Assembly: GCF_001570405.1 (NCBI RefSeq)
Contig: NZ_BBYM01000050.1
Coordinates: forward strand, 1-64,000
DNA: 64,000 nucleotides
Source of the DNA: Microtetraspora niveoalba
GTDB taxonomy: Bacteria; Actinomycetota; Actinomycetes; Streptosporangiales; Streptosporangiaceae
Reading direction: 5' to 3'
Position 1 is the first letter of the stretch, and each line of letters starts with the position of its first letter. Below, in pieces: positions 1-8,100 of this stretch. The translations under genes were made by a program, and so were the position numbers. A model generated the notes under the pieces. The model made no database searches. It was not told where the DNA came from and saw only the letters and a list, made by a program, of their open reading frames with translations.

Positions 1-25
1 GGTGGCTGGTTGTGTGTTTCATAGG

Positions 26-143
26 GTTACGGCGGTTATAGCGGTTGGGAAACACCCGGTTACATTCCGAACCCGGAAGTTAAGCCTTCCAGCGCCGATG
101 GTACTGCACTGGGGACGGTGTGGGAGAGTAGGACGCCGCCGGA
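26..143 (+). rRNA. rrf: 5S ribosomal RNA
   Basis: Structural RNA of the large ribosomal subunit. The sequence shows the usual 5S landmarks in order: a GTTACGGCGG start, the conserved internal CCGAACCCGGAAGTTAAGCC stretch near 67-86, the GGGAGAGTAGGACGCCGCC 3' half, and complementary ends that form helix I (GGCGG near 31 with CCGCC near 136). It is the last gene of an rRNA operon whose 16S and 23S lie left of the window. The exact ends may be off by a few bases. Two hairpins follow directly. Confidence 0.96.
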
Positions 144-157
144 CAATTGTTGGAGTT

Positions 158-186
158 GGGGGTCACCTTTGGGTGGCCCCCTTCTT
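158..186 (+). terminator. First hairpin after 5S rRNA
   Basis: Inverted repeat GGGGGTCACC / GGGTGGCCCCC with a TTT loop, followed by CTTCTTCGTTTT. It sits about 15 bases after the 5S end and is likely the primary rRNA operon terminator or processing stem. Confidence 0.7.
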
Positions 187-282
187 CGTTTTCCGAGGGT
201 TGTTTGTTGTGTTTGTGGGGGTTGTCCTGTCTGGTTGGGGTGGCCTCTTTTTGTTTTGTGGGGTTGGTTGTTGTTTCGTTGT

Positions 283-306
283 GGGGGTCTTCGGGCCCCC
301 TTTTTT
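283..306 (+). terminator. Canonical intrinsic terminator of the rRNA operon
   Basis: Stem GGGGGTC / GGCCCCC closed by a TTCG tetraloop and followed at once by six T residues (301-306). This is a textbook rho-independent terminator, unusual in such GC-rich DNA. Between this and the first hairpin the plus strand is strikingly G+T rich and carries no gene. Confidence 0.85.
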
Positions 307-325
307 GTTTTCCGGGAGTTGTGCT

Positions 326-353
326 GGTCGCGGGTCGCGGGTCGCGGGTCGCG
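326..353. repeat. Four perfect copies of a 7-bp repeat
   Basis: GGTCGCG occurs four times head to tail without a mismatch. About 60 bases further on, GATGAGCAACC appears twice in tandem (near 412 and 425). The stretch between the rRNA terminator and 478 has no gene I can support. The repeats look like replication-slippage products in a non-coding scar region. Confidence 0.8.
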
Positions 354-477
354 AGCGCGGGGGCTGTGCTTGCGGGACTGCATGATGCGTGAAGCCCCTG
401 CGGTAGATACCGATGAGCAACCTGGATGAGCAACCCGGTGGAAGGAGACCTGTGAGGCTGGTGGCCGGCCGGCGCGT

Positions 478-1438
478 TCAGGTGGTTGAGACAAGGCGGG
501 CGGGAGATGCACGATCTTCCCGGCTTTCCGGCGGGCACGCGCTGACGGCCCGGCTGACGGCCCGCTGGTATCGCTCCGCGATGTGCCGCAAATGGACGGC
601 GAGTCCGGGGGCGTCAACGATGTCGAAGTCGACCTCGAGCGCGCCGAGCAGGAATGTGAGCGCACGCGGGGTGTCGGCGCCGATGTGCAGCAGGCGGCTC
701 TCTTCGTCGACGGGCTCCACGCGGCCGTAGGTCGCGGCGGTTCTGGCGATGTCGGAGGTGGCCGCGATGTGCAGCCGGACAGTTGCCTGGTAGGTCCACA
801 TCCGGCCGACGCTGGAGGCGACATGTGCGGCAGGGTCTCCACCGGGCAGCTCACGCGGCGTGAACCGTGGTCCGGTGGGGGTCTTGGGCTGGATGCGGTC
901 GACGCGGAAGGTGGGCCAGTCCCCGCGGTCGCAGTCCCAGGCGACCAGATACCAGCGAGAACCCCAAGTCACCAGCGCGTGCGGTTCGACCAGCCGACGG
1001 GTGTGGGCACCGCCGCTGCCGCGGTAGTCGAAGCGCAGGCGCTGGTGGTCTCGGCAGGCGGAGCCGATGATGCTCAGCACGTCGGCGTCCACGGCGGACG
1101 CGGGCGACGGGGTGCGCACCGCGGAGGGCCGTACGGCGTCGACCCGGTGCCGGAGCCGGGCCGGCAGCACCTGTTCGAGCTTGAGCAGGGCGCGCACCGC
1201 GGTTTCGCCGATCTCCGCGACACCGCTGCCGGCCGCCATGCGCAGCGCGATGGCCGAGGCGACGGCTTCGTCGTCATCGAGCAACAGCGGGGGGAGTTGG
1301 GCGCCCGGGCCGAGTCGATAGCCGCCGGCGATGCCCTTCACCGCGTGGACCGGGTAGTCCAGGTCGCGCAGCTTGTCCACGTCCCGGCGCACAGTGCGGG
1401 TAGTGGCGCCGAGGCGGTCGGCCAGCTCGCCTGGCTGG
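478..1438 (-). pseudogene. WYL-domain transcriptional regulator, 5' end missing
   Basis: Members of this family pair an N-terminal DeoR/HTH_11-type winged helix with a WYL ligand-sensing domain. Here the recognition part of the helix-turn-helix is present (ELADRLGATTRTVRRDVDKL), followed by AGGYRLGPGA and a WYL core with HTRRLVEPHALVTWGSRWYL, then a C-terminal extension ending at 478. Normally 15-25 more residues precede ELADRL, including the first helix and a Met. Here homology stops near 1425-1440 and the frame runs on into the antisense of an epoxide hydrolase fragment. I see no natural start with a ribosome binding site. The gene therefore looks beheaded by a rearrangement. Translation from an upstream GTG inside the antisense region is possible but would give a foreign N-terminus. 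Confidence 0.75.
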
Positions 1439-1788
1439 TCGAGAAGTTCAAGGAATGGACCTTCCCCACGGCCGATCTGCCCGAGATGGCCATCGACCGG
1501 GACGTGCTGCTGACCAACGTGATGCTGTACTGGCTCACCGGCACCGGCGGGTCCGCGGCTCAGTTCTACTACGAGAACATGCACGCCCAGGGCCGGCACA
1601 CCCAGCCGGCCGTGACCCCGACCGGGGTCGCGGTGTTCGCCCAGGACCTGCCCATCCGCCGCTACGCCCAACGCGGCAACACCATCACCCACTGGTCGGA
1701 GTTCGATCGGGGCGGTCACTTCGCCGCGCTGGAGGCGCCGGACCTGCTCACCGCCGACATCCGGGCGTTCTTCCGCACACTTCGCTAG
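1425..1788 (+). pseudogene. Epoxide hydrolase, C-terminal fragment only
   Basis: The plus frame encodes about 120 residues that match the end of actinobacterial EphB-type alpha/beta-hydrolase epoxide hydrolases: QLAWLVEKFKEW, then LLTNVMLYWLTGTGGSAAQF, PTGVAVFAQDLP and GGHFAALEAPDLL. The last contains the catalytic His of the triad. The nucleophile Asp, the oxyanion HGWP motif and roughly 270 N-terminal residues are absent. The part of the open frame upstream of 1425 is the antisense of the WYL gene, so the 401-residue open frame is a chimera and not a real enzyme. The intact stop (1786-1788) and terminator suggest this end was once a functional gene. Confidence 0.78.
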
Positions 1789-1796
1789 CCACCCGA

Positions 1797-1828
1797 GGGT
1801 CGTGGCACCCGCGTCGGTGTCACGACCC
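1797..1828 (+). terminator. Terminator of the truncated epoxide hydrolase gene
   Basis: Twelve-pair stem GGGTCGTGGCAC / GTGTCACGACCC (one G-T pair) with an 8-base loop, 8 bases after the stop codon. There is no T tract, which is common in actinobacteria. The region from here to 2009 shows no gene. Confidence 0.7.
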
Positions 1829-2009
1829 GTTACCCCTGTACGAAGGACACGCTGTCCGTTGGAAACGTGATGGGTAACCGGGCACACGTTGCGAAAGACC
1901 GTCGTGGCGCCTGCGGGCTCCGGCCACCGCTTCCCCCCATGCGACGGCGGTTGCAGGCCGCACTCCTCGACGCCGGCCTGCGCCCGCGTCCGGCCTGCGC
2001 CCGCTGTTC

Positions 2010-2801
2010 CTAGACGTGGAGATCGCCGGACCAGATCGTGAGGGCCTGGCCGACGAGCTCGACCCGGTCCCCCTTGACGGTCGTGCGCATCGTGCCGGTG
2101 CGCGGCGAGAGCTGCTCGGCGAGGAGGCTCTCCCGCCCCAGCTTGGCGGACCAGTACGGCGCCAGGACGCAGTGGGCCGAACCCGTCACCGGGTCCTCTG
2201 GGACGCCGACCCGGGGAGCGAAGAATCGGGACACGTAATCAGCCGCGTCGGCGGGGTCAGCGGGAGCGGTCACGATGACGGCTCGGACGTCGAACGCGGA
2301 CAGCGCGTCGATGTCAGGGGTCAGATCGCGTACCACTTGTGACGACTCGACCTCGGCGAGGAGATCGGTACGCCCCATTCCTGTCCACCGTACGGGCACA
2401 CCGAGGGCCTCGGCCAAACCGTCCGGCGGGGTGATTTCCGACGGGGAATGCGCTGGGAAATCCATCGCTATGGAGCGGTCTTCCGACTGGCTGACGGTGA
2501 GAATTCCACTCAGCGTCGTAAATTCGATCGTGTTTTCGGCGAGGCCGGTCGAATAGAGCACGTGCGCCGCGGCGAGGGTGGCGTGCCCGCACAGCGCGAC
2601 CTCCACCGTCGGAGTGAACCAGCGCAGCGAGTAGCGTCCGTCGTCGTCCGGGCCGAGTACGAACGCGGTTTCCGAGTGACGCATTTCGGCGGCGACGGAC
2701 TGCATCCAGGAATCAGTCGCCGAGGCTTCCAGCAAACAGACGCCCGCCGGGTTACCCTTGAAGGGTTGGTCGGTGAACGAATCGACGGTGAAGACGCGCA
2801 T
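2010..2801 (-). CDS. PhzF-family isomerase-like protein
   Basis: A 263-residue protein of the PhzF / diaminopimelate-epimerase-fold family, close to the usual 260-300. Visible family motifs are GNPAGV near residue 18, SETAF near residue 45 (its Glu is the catalytic acid/base in PhzF), ALCGHATLAAA near residue 70 and EDPVTGSAHC near residue 210. PhzF isomerises trans-2,3-dihydro-3-hydroxyanthranilate in phenazine synthesis. No other phenazine genes are here, so the substrate is unknown and a housekeeping isomerase is more likely. The start at 2801 (MRVFTVDSF) matches the family N-terminus. An open extension further upstream crosses a hairpin and is unlikely. It reads away from the sepF-like gene. 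Confidence 0.9.
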   Translation of the reverse strand: MRVFTVDSFTDQPFKGNPAGVCLLEASATDSWMQSVAAEMRHSETAFVLGPDDDGRYSLRWFTPTVEVALCGHATLAAAHVLYSTGLAENTIEFTTLSGILTVSQSEDRSIAMDFPAHSPSEITPPDGLAEALGVPVRWTGMGRTDLLAEVESSQVVRDLTPDIDALSAFDVRAVIVTAPADPADAADYVSRFFAPRVGVPEDPVTGSAHCVLAPYWSAKLGRESLLAEQLSPRTGTMRTTVKGDRVELVGQALTIWSGDLHV

Positions 2802-2855
2802 ACGGGTGATGCTATCGACGCCGTGAATGCGGCCTGGCGCGGGGGCGTACGCCAG

Positions 2856-2893
2856 AAAAAAAGAAATGCCAGTCGGGCGTGTCGCCCGACTGG
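2856..2893 (-). terminator. Intrinsic terminator or attenuator in the phzF-like leader
   Basis: Read on the minus strand: an 11-bp perfect stem CCAGTCGGGCG / CGCCCGACTGG, 3-base loop, then TTTCTTTTTTT. It lies about 55 bases upstream of the phzF-like start and in its direction of transcription. It could attenuate that gene, or stop antisense transcripts from the minus-strand gene beyond sepF. Confidence 0.65.
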
Positions 2894-2967
2894 GGCCGAA
2901 TGGTTGGTTACCGTCCTTTCTATCGGGGTAGCCCAATGCGGCCGGATCTCGGGGAGAGGATGTACCG

Positions 2968-3348
2968 ATGGGGGCAGTGCGCAAGGTGGCAAGCTACCTT
3001 GGCCTGGGTGGCGTTGAGCAGTACGACGAGCCCTATGGCGACGAAGAATACGAGGATGAGTGGATGCCGGCCTCGGAGCGGGCGGCCAGGCGCTGGCAGC
3101 CCGCGGAACAGCCCGCGCGGATCGTGATGGTGCGTCCGCAGAAGTACGATGACGCGTTGACCATTGGGCGGCATTTCCGCGAGGGCCACACGGTGGTCAT
3201 GGACGTGGTCGGCATGTCGATGGCCGAGGCGACGCGGATGGTGGATTTCGCGGCCGGCCTCGCGTACGGCTGTGAGGGCCGGATCGAGCGCATCGCGGAG
3301 AAGGTCTTCCTGTTGACCCCTGCCAACGTCGAAGTCTCCATGGTCTGA
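2968..3348 (+). CDS. sepF: SepF-like cell division protein
   Basis: A 126-residue SepF family protein. SepF anchors FtsZ filaments to the membrane and shapes the division septum. The N-terminus MGAVRKVASYLGLG is the amphipathic membrane helix. Next comes an acidic Tyr/Glu linker (residues 18-35), then the DUF552 core (IVMVRPQKYDDALTIGRHFR through MVDFAAGLAYGCEGRIERI) ending in VFLLTPANVEVS. It is slightly shorter than canonical actinobacterial SepF. The main sepF normally sits by ftsZ in the dcw cluster, but this copy stands alone, so it may be one of the SepF-like paralogues (SflA/SflB in Streptomyces). The ribosome binding site GGGGAGAGG at 2951-2959 fixes the start. Confidence 0.9.
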   Translation: MGAVRKVASYLGLGGVEQYDEPYGDEEYEDEWMPASERAARRWQPAEQPARIVMVRPQKYDDALTIGRHFREGHTVVMDVVGMSMAEATRMVDFAAGLAYGCEGRIERIAEKVFLLTPANVEVSMV

Positions 3349-3363
3349 CGCCGGGCCGGGATC

Positions 3364-3408
3364 CCGGGCCGTACGTTCGCCCGTCCCGGCTCGGCCGTAC
3401 GAGCCCGG
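3364..3408. terminator. Hairpin between convergent genes
   Basis: CCGGGC-GTACG pairs with CGTAC-GCCCGG across a 20-base loop, allowing a small bulge. It lies in the 129-bp gap between the sepF-like stop (3348) and the convergent minus-strand gene (stop at 3478), a natural place for a shared terminator. Confidence 0.45.
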
Positions 3409-3477
3409 TGAACAACCCGAACCGAGATCAGGCGCTCGCCGACGCACGACCCACAGAGACCCGAAACCCGGGCGAGC

Positions 3478-4791
3478 TCAGGCGGCCCGGGGTCCGCGAC
3501 GGAGCAGGCGGGTGAGCTCCGTGAAATCCTCGGTGGCCGCGTCGGCACGTTTCAGCGACTCTCGCGCGTGCTCGTGCAGTGCCCACACCGCGCCTTCGGC
3601 GGTCTCGTGCAGCTCGGCGAGCCGGGCCTGGACGCGGTCGAGATCGGCCTGCTCCTGCACGCGGCGTCGCCACAGCAGGAAGGCGCCCCAACCGGCGACG
3701 GCGACCCCGGCGAGTACGGCGGCCGGCGAGACCGCGAAGCCCGTGCCGAGCAGGATGACGCCGATGCCGATGAGCACGTAACCCAGCCAGTTTCCCCGCC
3801 GGTCCGGCACCGTCTGGGTGACGATGCCGTGTTCGGCCGCCTGCATGGAGTCGCGATCGGGCCCTTCCGGGCGAAGGACCACCGGATGGCCGAGCACCGG
3901 AACGGTCACCGTCTCGGGCGGCGGCTCCTGCGCGGCCCGCAGCAGCGACTCGGCGGCGGCCTTCACGGCGGGCGCGGCCACGTGGAGGGCGAGCGCGGCG
4001 AGGTGGGGTTCGACTCCCGGCTGGACGTCCTGGAGCAGATGCCCCCGAAGCGAGCTGAGCGGCCCCTCCTGGTCGCCCTGGCCGATCAATGTACGCAGCA
4101 CGGTGAGAGGCTCGGCGTCCGGCCAGACGGAGCCGGTCGCGTCCTTGGAGACGGCGGCGGGCTGCCGGGACGCGGTGATCTCGGCGCAACGTTCGCGCAG
4201 CCGACTCAGCCGGGCGGCCGCCTGGACCGGACCGGAGATCTCGGGGATCTCGGCCAGTTTGGGAAATCCGGTGAGCGCTTGGGGCACGACGGCCGCGGGC
4301 TCTTCGGGCACGAGGGCGTTCAGCCAGAGGGCGTCCTCGGCGGGAACGGCCACCGCGTCGAGCTTGCGGAGCACGAAGATCTTTCCGACCGGCCCGTACG
4401 CGCCGCGAGCCGCGGCGAGCCACACGGCGCGCTGACCGGAGGTCACCGGGTGGTCGTCGCTCAGGTCGCCGAAGGCGGTGCCGAGCCAGGAGGCGTGGAT
4501 GCGGTCGCCGTGGCCGGCGACGGCGAGGGCGAGGCAGAGGAAGAGCGCGGTGCGGCCCTCGTCCAGGCTGGCGGCGCGGGAGAGCGGCTCCATGGCGTCC
4601 TCGCCCGCGAGTGTGAGGATGAGGGCTTCGACGGCGGGGGCGAGCCAGTAGCCGGGGACGTCGGCGATGCCGGGCGGCAGGCCGGGCGCGCTCCCGTCGG
4701 CGGCGAGGTGGACCAGGAGCGCTTCAGCGTACCGATGCAGCTCGGTGGTGTCGGCGAGACCCGCGACGTCGGGGTTCTTGCTCAGGTCCAT
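3478..4791 (-). CDS. Conserved-type membrane protein of unknown function
   Basis: Not a family I recognise. The 437-residue protein has a long Ala/Leu-rich, probably helical N-terminal region (about 1-325) with no signal peptide. Two closely spaced membrane helices follow near residues 330-375 (WLGYVLIGIGVILLGTGFAV and AVLAGVAVAGWGAFLLW). The tail is basic then charged, is predicted coiled coil, and ends LTRLLRRGPRAA. Such a tail-hairpin layout would leave both long ends in the cytoplasm. I chose the ATG at 4791 (MDLSKNPDV) because residues further upstream are low-quality Arg-rich antisense-like sequence. It is monocistronic, 414 bp downstream of argS on the same strand and convergent with the sepF-like gene. 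Confidence 0.75.
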   Translation of the reverse strand: MDLSKNPDVAGLADTTELHRYAEALLVHLAADGSAPGLPPGIADVPGYWLAPAVEALILTLAGEDAMEPLSRAASLDEGRTALFLCLALAVAGHGDRIHASWLGTAFGDLSDDHPVTSGQRAVWLAAARGAYGPVGKIFVLRKLDAVAVPAEDALWLNALVPEEPAAVVPQALTGFPKLAEIPEISGPVQAAARLSRLRERCAEITASRQPAAVSKDATGSVWPDAEPLTVLRTLIGQGDQEGPLSSLRGHLLQDVQPGVEPHLAALALHVAAPAVKAAAESLLRAAQEPPPETVTVPVLGHPVVLRPEGPDRDSMQAAEHGIVTQTVPDRRGNWLGYVLIGIGVILLGTGFAVSPAAVLAGVAVAGWGAFLLWRRRVQEQADLDRVQARLAELHETAEGAVWALHEHARESLKRADAATEDFTELTRLLRRGPRAA

Positions 4792-5205
4792 GCTCAACGC
4801 AGAACGCTCCCCGAGAAGGTGACGAAATGCCGCCGACTGAAGACCGCTCCTGGCGGTGGCCACGCACTGCGGGATCGGCGGACACTCCCTTGACCGGGTC
4901 AAGACTAGACCGTCGTGGCGGCATATCTGGACGAGACGCGCCGAATGACGACGTGGAGAGTTACCTCTGCCCGGCGGCCGCACCGACGGGGTGCCGAGCG
5001 GCCCCCGGAGACCCGCATGCCATGGTCCCCGCCCCGAAGCGGCGCATGCCGGTTCCCGCCCTGGAGCCGCTCGGGACGGGTGTTCCCATTCGCATGCCGT
5101 CCCCGGCGGCGACCGGCTCCACCGGCCCCTCGTCGCCGAGTGCCGGATGGCGGTGCGGAGGCGTCCCCGCCCCGTAGCGGCCGGCCGCGGGGCGGGGGAC
5201 GGCCG
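4792..5205. other. Gene-free gap between argS and the downstream membrane protein gene
   Basis: No believable gene in 414 bp. Codon-position bias is absent in every open frame. It holds a 15-bp palindrome (4889-4903), two copies of TCCCCGCCCCG-AGCGGC near 5026 and 5163, and three GCATGCC words (near 5016, 5045, 5092). It probably contains the promoter of the minus-strand gene starting at 4791 and the argS transcript end. Confidence 0.5.
4889..4903. promoter_or_regulatory. 15-bp palindrome with -35-like boxes on both strands
   Basis: CTTGACC-G-GGTCAAG is a perfect inverted repeat. Each arm contains TTGACC, a good -35 hexamer, so the site could be a promoter element for the minus-strand gene at 4791, an operator, or both. 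No convincing -10 is visible at the right distance, so this stays tentative. Confidence 0.4.
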
Positions 5206-6927
5206 TCACATCCGCTCGGGAACCTCGATGCCGAGCAGGTCGAGGCCCTGGAGCAGGACCCGGAGGGTCAGGGCGGAGAGAGCGAGGCGCGACCGCCGCA
5301 CCACGTCGTCCTCGGCCTTGAGCACCGGGCAGCTCTCGTAGAACGACGTGAACGCCTGGGCCACGTCGAAGAGGTAGTTGCACAGCCGGTGCGGCTCGGA
5401 CAGCTCGGCGACGCTCTCGACGACCGAGCCGAAACCGAGGAGCTGCAGCGCGAGGGCGCGTTCCGCGGGCTCGCCGAGGACGATCGGACCGGACACGGTG
5501 GCCGGGTCGATCTCGCCGTTGCGGAAGATCGAGCGGATCCGGGCGGTGGCGTACTGCAGGTACGGCCCGGTGTTGCCGGTCAGCGCGAGCATGCGGTCGA
5601 AGTCGAAGACGTACTCGCTGTCGTGGCTGACCGACAGGTCGGCGTACTTGACCGCGCCCATGCCGACCTGCTGCGCGATCGAGCGCCGGGTGGAGGCGTC
5701 GTAGCCACGGTCGGCGATGACCGCCTCGGCCCGGATGACTGCCTCCTCCAGCAACTCGGTCAGCTTGACCGACTCGCCGCTGCGGGTCTTGAACATCTTG
5801 CCGTCGCTGCCCAGCACACTGCCGATCTGCACGTGCTCGGCGCTGGCGTCGTCGGTCAGCCAGCCCGCCAGGCGAGCCGACGCGAACACCATCTGGAAGT
5901 GCAGCGACTGGGTCGCGCCCACGACGTAGAGGATGCGGTCGGCCTTCAGGTCGCGTACGCGGTACCGGATGGCGGCGAGGTCGGTGGTGGCGTAGCCGTA
6001 CCCGCCGTCGCTCTTGCGGATGATCAGCGGGAGCGGCTGGTCGTCGCGGCCGGTGAAGCCGGGCGGGAAGACGCAGAGCGCGCCTTCGCTCATGACGGCG
6101 ACACCCGCGTGCTCCAGCTCGTCGCACGCGTCGGCCAGCATCGGGTTGTACATGCTCTCGCCGGCGATGTCGTCGTCGGTGAGGGTGACGCCGAGCTGCC
6201 GGTAGACCCGGTTGAAGTACCGCTGGGTGTACTCGATGAACTCGCGCCAGAGGCGGAGCGTGTCGGGGTCGCCGCCCTGCAGCAGCGGCACCCGGCGGCG
6301 GGCGCGCTCCTCGAACTCGGGGTCGCTGTCGAACTTGCGACGGGCCTCCTGGTAGAAGGCGTTGCCGTCGCCGGCGGCGAGCCGGTCGAGGGACTCCTTC
6401 TCGCCGATGTCGAGCAGGTGCTCGATCAGCATCCCGAACGGGGTGCCCCAGTCGCCGAGGTGGTTCTGCCGGATGACGTTGTCGCCGAGGTGCTCGTGCG
6501 TGCGCGCGAGCGTGTCGCCGACGATCGTGGTGCGCAGGTGCCCGACGTGCATCTCCTTGGCCGCGTTGGGCGCGGAGTAGTCGATGACGATGGTCTTGGG
6601 GGCGGGCTGCGGCACGCCGATCCGCTCGTCCTCGAGCAGCCGGGCGGCCTGCGCGCCGATCCAGCCGTCGTCGAGGGTCAGGTTGAGGAACCCCGGGCCG
6701 CTGATCTCGACCCGGATGTCGGTGGTGTCGAGCGCGTCCACCAGGGCCTGGGCGACCTCCCGCGGCGCGCGTCGGAGCCGCTTGGCCAGGCTGAGCGCGA
6801 CGTTCGCCTGGTAGTCGGCGAACTGTGAGGGCCTGATCAGCGGGTCTTCGGCGGAGTACTCCTGGCCGAACGCGGTGCCCAGCGCCTGCTGGACCCGCGC
6901 GGCGAGTACGAGTTGCGGGTCGGTCAT
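5206..6927 (-). CDS. argS: Arginyl-tRNA synthetase
   Basis: Class I synthetase that charges tRNA-Arg in the cytoplasm. It has 573 residues, within the 550-590 norm. An N-terminal Add1 domain (about 1-110) is followed by the HIGH-type signature YSAPNAAKEMHVGHLR near residue 120, the QNHLGDWGTPFG motif, and the catalytic loop DGKMFKTRSGESVKL in place of classical KMSKS, as is normal for this group. NTGPYLQYATARIRSI precedes the C-terminal anticodon-binding DALR domain, which ends LDLLGIEVPERM. The ATG at 6927 is followed by TDPQLVLAARVQQAL as in relatives. In many actinobacteria argS is followed by lysA, hom, thrC and thrB, which is not the case here. plsX lies 52 bp upstream on the same strand. 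Confidence 0.97.
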   Translation of the reverse strand: MTDPQLVLAARVQQALGTAFGQEYSAEDPLIRPSQFADYQANVALSLAKRLRRAPREVAQALVDALDTTDIRVEISGPGFLNLTLDDGWIGAQAARLLEDERIGVPQPAPKTIVIDYSAPNAAKEMHVGHLRTTIVGDTLARTHEHLGDNVIRQNHLGDWGTPFGMLIEHLLDIGEKESLDRLAAGDGNAFYQEARRKFDSDPEFEERARRRVPLLQGGDPDTLRLWREFIEYTQRYFNRVYRQLGVTLTDDDIAGESMYNPMLADACDELEHAGVAVMSEGALCVFPPGFTGRDDQPLPLIIRKSDGGYGYATTDLAAIRYRVRDLKADRILYVVGATQSLHFQMVFASARLAGWLTDDASAEHVQIGSVLGSDGKMFKTRSGESVKLTELLEEAVIRAEAVIADRGYDASTRRSIAQQVGMGAVKYADLSVSHDSEYVFDFDRMLALTGNTGPYLQYATARIRSIFRNGEIDPATVSGPIVLGEPAERALALQLLGFGSVVESVAELSEPHRLCNYLFDVAQAFTSFYESCPVLKAEDDVVRRSRLALSALTLRVLLQGLDLLGIEVPERM

Positions 6928-6979
6928 GCGCCAAGTTTATCGACGCGCGTCCACCCGTTTTCCAGGCCCGAAGCCCGTC

Positions 6980-8035
6980 TCACCAGAGCCGATGGGATCT
7001 CGGGATCGAGGCGATCCGCTCGCCGATGCGGGCGACGATCTCTCCGGAGGAGAGCCGGGCGGCCAGCTCGCACGCGGCCGCGACGCCGGCGGCCCTGGAC
7101 GAGCCGTGCGCGATGACGACGGTGCCGTTCAGGCCGAGCAGTACGGCTCCGCCGTGGGCCTCGGGGTCGAGCCGGCGGTAGAGGCGGCGCAGCCGGGGGC
7201 GCTGGAGCACGCCGCCGAGCCGGGCCACGGCGCTCTCCTCGATCGTCTCCCTGAACTGGGCGAAGGCGTACCTGATGCTGCCTTCGAGGGTCTTCAGCGC
7301 GACATTGCCGGTGAATCCGTCGGTGACGACGATGTCGGCCCGGCCGGTGAGGAGGTCGTGGCCTTCGACGTTTCCGATGAAGTCGACCCCGGGCGTGGCG
7401 GAGAGCAACTCGTGGGCCCGCTTGACCAGCTTGTTGCCCTTCTCCGCCTCCGACCCGATGGTGAGCAGCCCGACCCGGGGCCGGGGGAGGTCGAGCGCGG
7501 TCTGCGCGAAGGCGACGCCGAGGTGCGCGAACTGGACCAGCATCTCGGGCTTGGCGTCGGCGTTGGCGCCCGCGTCGAGGAGCACGGTGGGCGTCGGCAG
7601 GGTCGGCAGGGTGACCGCGATGGCGGGGCGTCCGACGCCCTGCTGCCCGCGCAGGCGCAGCTTTCCGGTGGCGACCACCCCCGCGGTCGACCCGGCCGAG
7701 ACCACGGCCGAGGCGTCGCCGCGTTTCAGCAGGTGGCAGGCGACCGCGATGCTGGAGCGGGGACGGCGCAGGCTGGCGAGCGCCCCCTCGTCCATGGCGA
7801 GGGCCTCCTCCGCGCGGACGATGGGGATCTCGGAGGTGGCGTCGTGCGCGGCCAGCGCTTCGTAGAGCAGCCGCGGCTGGCCGACGAGGACCACGGGAAC
7901 GCCGCGTTCCCTGACCGCCAGTACGGCTCCCGCCACGATCTCTCCGGGGGCGTTGTCGCCGCCCATGGCGTCGAGAGCCACCGGAAGCGTGCCGACCGGG
8001 GCCGGAGCAGGCGCGACACGGTCCAATCGGTTCAC
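6980..8035 (-). CDS. plsX: Phosphate acyltransferase PlsX
   Basis: PlsX makes acyl-phosphate from acyl-ACP and phosphate for PlsY in the first step of phosphatidic acid synthesis. It is a peripheral membrane enzyme. The 351-residue protein shows the family hallmarks VALDAMGGDNAPGEIVAGA near residue 20, VVSAGSTAGVVATG near 110, LDAGANADAKPEML near 150, GNVEGHDLLTGRADIVVTDGFTGN near 220 and a C-terminal GLNGTVVIAHGSS. It has a GTG start at 8035. Its normal partners rpmF, rnc or fabD are absent, so it could be a second PlsX. Reading into argS after 52 bp, the two could be co-transcribed. Confidence 0.93.
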   Translation of the reverse strand: MNRLDRVAPAPAPVGTLPVALDAMGGDNAPGEIVAGAVLAVRERGVPVVLVGQPRLLYEALAAHDATSEIPIVRAEEALAMDEGALASLRRPRSSIAVACHLLKRGDASAVVSAGSTAGVVATGKLRLRGQQGVGRPAIAVTLPTLPTPTVLLDAGANADAKPEMLVQFAHLGVAFAQTALDLPRPRVGLLTIGSEAEKGNKLVKRAHELLSATPGVDFIGNVEGHDLLTGRADIVVTDGFTGNVALKTLEGSIRYAFAQFRETIEESAVARLGGVLQRPRLRRLYRRLDPEAHGGAVLLGLNGTVVIAHGSSRAAGVAAACELAARLSSGEIVARIGERIASIPRSHRLW

Positions 8036-8100
8036 CTCACGAGTCTGCCACCTGCGCGGATCGCTGGCGCGAGCGTAGACCTTACGTGGGCGCGGGACGG

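Noticed and set aside
583..1788. A 401-residue plus-strand open frame that looks like one gene
   Set aside because: Its first two thirds are antisense to a clear WYL regulator; only the last 120 residues resemble a protein family. Treated as a rearrangement chimera.
2010..2801. Part of a phenazine biosynthesis cluster
   Set aside because: Only a PhzF-like protein is present; all other phenazine genes are missing.
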